NCBI RefSeq assembly: GCF_027172205.1
Contig: NC_070612.1
Span: 30,901,183-30,965,182 of the forward strand
Source: Podarcis raffonei
Lineage: Eukaryota > Chordata > Lepidosauria > Squamata > Lacertidae
Length of the DNA stretch: 64,000 nt
Direction: 5' to 3'
Numbering within the stretch: the first letter of the stretch is position 1; every line of letters starts with the position of its first letter. This document shows positions 40,501 to 43,500 of the stretch, one piece after another. The position numbers and the translations under genes were made by a program. The notes under the pieces are model-generated. The model ran no database searches and had not been told where the DNA came from. It was given only the letters and a program-made list of their open reading frames with translations.

Positions 40501-43500
40501 TCATCCTCATCTTCCTCATTTTCGCTTTCAAGAATGATTTCAGGCCTGAAATGGGAAGAGATAACAGTTTAAGTAGCAGGGAACTTTCTTCATATTTCCT
40601 TTTCAAATAAAAATTCTTTTCTATGGCCCAAGCGCTTATCAGTTACTTCCAACCATGGCACTGGAACAACTGTCATTATACTGTACACCTTTTTTCAGAA
40701 GACTGTAATATGTTCTTGCACATACACTTTAAATAGGCATATATTTTAAACTGGCTGTTGAGAGCCAGCATCCACTAGCAGATGAGAAAGTGCAATAAAT
40801 AAATAAATCACAATCCTAACCCACTCCTCTGATGTACTAATATTCCTCTTGCTGCCATCAACCATGGTATTATTTTTGTACTAACCTTGGGGACTCCTAA
40901 GCCAGCATTTGAAATCAAGAATCAAATGCTGGATTAAGACTTAAGGTTAAACATGGTTAATATCAGTGCAGGCAAAAGGTGGAATCCAATTTTGGTAACC
41001 CACTTGCACACAAGACTTCTGCTGAGAATTTCTTGCCCACAACTGTTAAAGAGAGTGCAGATAAGGTACAGTGAGTTTCCATGTGAGAGGAAAGAAGCTT
41101 GGGGAACCCATGTACCCAAGAACACAACTTGTACTTGGTCTTAGCTAGGATTATGTCTAAACTGGTCCTAGCAGAGTTTTACCATATGGGTAATTTATTA
41201 CAATACACTGCCCAAAGTAGTATTATCTTCAAGTAAAAGAAAAAAAATTCTGGGATTATAATATTTAGAGCAATAATTCAGTTTCAATAACATTAAACAA
41301 ACAAATCTTTTTCATACAAATCCCTCTGTGCTAAATTATTGCACAGATCACTAGTTCTATTTGAAAGAAGGGACAAAAAAATTACTCTTTTGCTTGAGTC
41401 ACTGTAGAAGGCTTTTCGGATTTCTTTTCTTCCACCAGTGAAGATCTATTAAATATAAAAAGCACAATTTTCATTAGCCATTTATTAAAATAAAATTTGA
41501 AGACAGCAACTAGTTTACCTGTGTGATTTACCATCCTACTCAGAGCACACTTTAATGTGAAATATTAGGCTTTTAATTTAATTAGGTTTATTCACACAAA
41601 CTTCAGTGGGATTGGGGGGAAATGTATCTATGTGATTTATTGCTTGTCAGAACAAGACAACTATGAATTATTTAGAAATCTAATTACTTAAAATTCCTTT
41701 ATATGAGCCCTGATGTTTTCCCATGGACAATAGAGAAAGCTGATATTATTTAAAGCAACTTAACAAGGAATCCCAAATTTTCCACAAGCCTGAAAAGTGA
41801 AAAGGAGGAGGCCTGGGTATCTTAAAGGAAGGATAAAATGAAGACATAACAAATATATAAAAACAATTTACATTTACAATAAAAAATAAAATGTGTACTT
41901 ACTTCATTGGATTGTTTTCAGGCAGATAGTATATGAAGTCCCTCATAACCATTTTTGAACGATCTTCTGGCATGCTTTTTTCAATTACTGGGTATTTATA
42001 TTTCTGTTGTTGCTAGACACAAAAATTAACATTTATATGAGTTTGATAGGGTTTTAGACTTAATCAGCTTTCTTATTGGGAGTCTATACGTTAAAATCAA
42101 GTTCATGTATTTTGTAACAAATATATAAACAAAGCCTTCTTTTTTAGACAGATTTATGACAACTTGGTTGCTCTTTTTCTGAGTGGCCTTGTGGGAGCTT
42201 TTCATTAACCTTAACTGACTGCTCATTTTATTGTTACCGTATTTTTCGCTCTATAAGACGCACCAGACCACAAGACGCACCTAGTTTTTGGAGGAGGAAA
42301 ACAAAAAACAAAAAAATTTTGAATCTCAGAAGCCAGAACAGCAAGAGGGATTGCTGCACAGTGAAAGCAGCAATCCCTCTTGCTGTTCTGGCTTCTGGGA
42401 TAGCTGTGCAGCCTGCATTCACTCCATAAGACGCACACACATTTCCCCTTACTTTTTAGGAGGGAAAAAAGTGAGTCTTATAGAACAAAAAATACGGTAT
42501 TTTTTACTGGAGTAATTGCAACTACTCTGTTTTAATTGTATGTATTGTTTTCTTTTAATATGATTATTTTTATGTGTTTTTATAATAGTCTAAGCTGCCT
42601 TAGGCACTGAATGCAGAAAGGCAGTGTATAGGTTTCAGTAATTATTATTAATAATAGTAATAATAATTTTATTACTTATACCCCACCCATCTGGCTGGGT
42701 TTCCCCAGCCACTTTGGGCGGCTTCCAACAGATTAAAAATACATTAAAATATCAGTCATTAAAAAACTTCCCTAAACAGGGCTGCCTTCATAACTGGAGC
42801 ATGCATCACTCTGGCGAGACAGTCCGCGGGCAGATAGGATCTCAGCCTGCATACCAGATGGAGCTGGTAGACAGCTGCCCTGGACACAGAATTGACCTGC
42901 ACCTCCATGGACAGCTGTGAGTCCAAAATGACTCCCAGGCTTCGCACCTGCTCTTTCAGGGATACAGTTACCCAATTCAGGACCATGGAGTCCCCCACAC
43001 CTGTCTGCCCCCTGCCACTAGGTAGGCTTGATGTAGAGCCCTCACCAGTGTTTGACCGCATTTGACTGGAGTTTTCCTCTACTTGTGTTGAAGCCATCTC
43101 GCCTAGCTTGTGTCCTTGCCCTAAGCTCTATTGTGAACCAGTAAGCCAAATAGGCTCCACAAAGCAGGGGAGGAGCTCAAGAGTGATCATGGCAACCCAT
43201 TCGAATGTTCCTGAGGTCAGCTAGGACTTTGAGAAGAGTGCCAGATATATCAGCCAGAAAATCCTCCAAAGTCACCTGGAAACTGATTGGATCCATCAGA
43301 CTCCGAGGGCAGACCATCCTAACAGGTCCCCCCCCCACATTCCATTTTAAAAGGTAGCATGCTTGATTTAAAAATCATATTTCATGTGATGCCACCTTCT
43401 AAAGAGAGGCACTAACCAGTTCCATTATATCATTTCTCATTCAGAGCATACTATACAACCATGATAATCTTACAAAAAGACATCCCCCAGGTACAAGCAA

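Noticed and set aside
42759-43097. 112-residue open frame on the minus strand
   Set aside because: It is a LINE reverse-transcriptase fragment, not a host gene.
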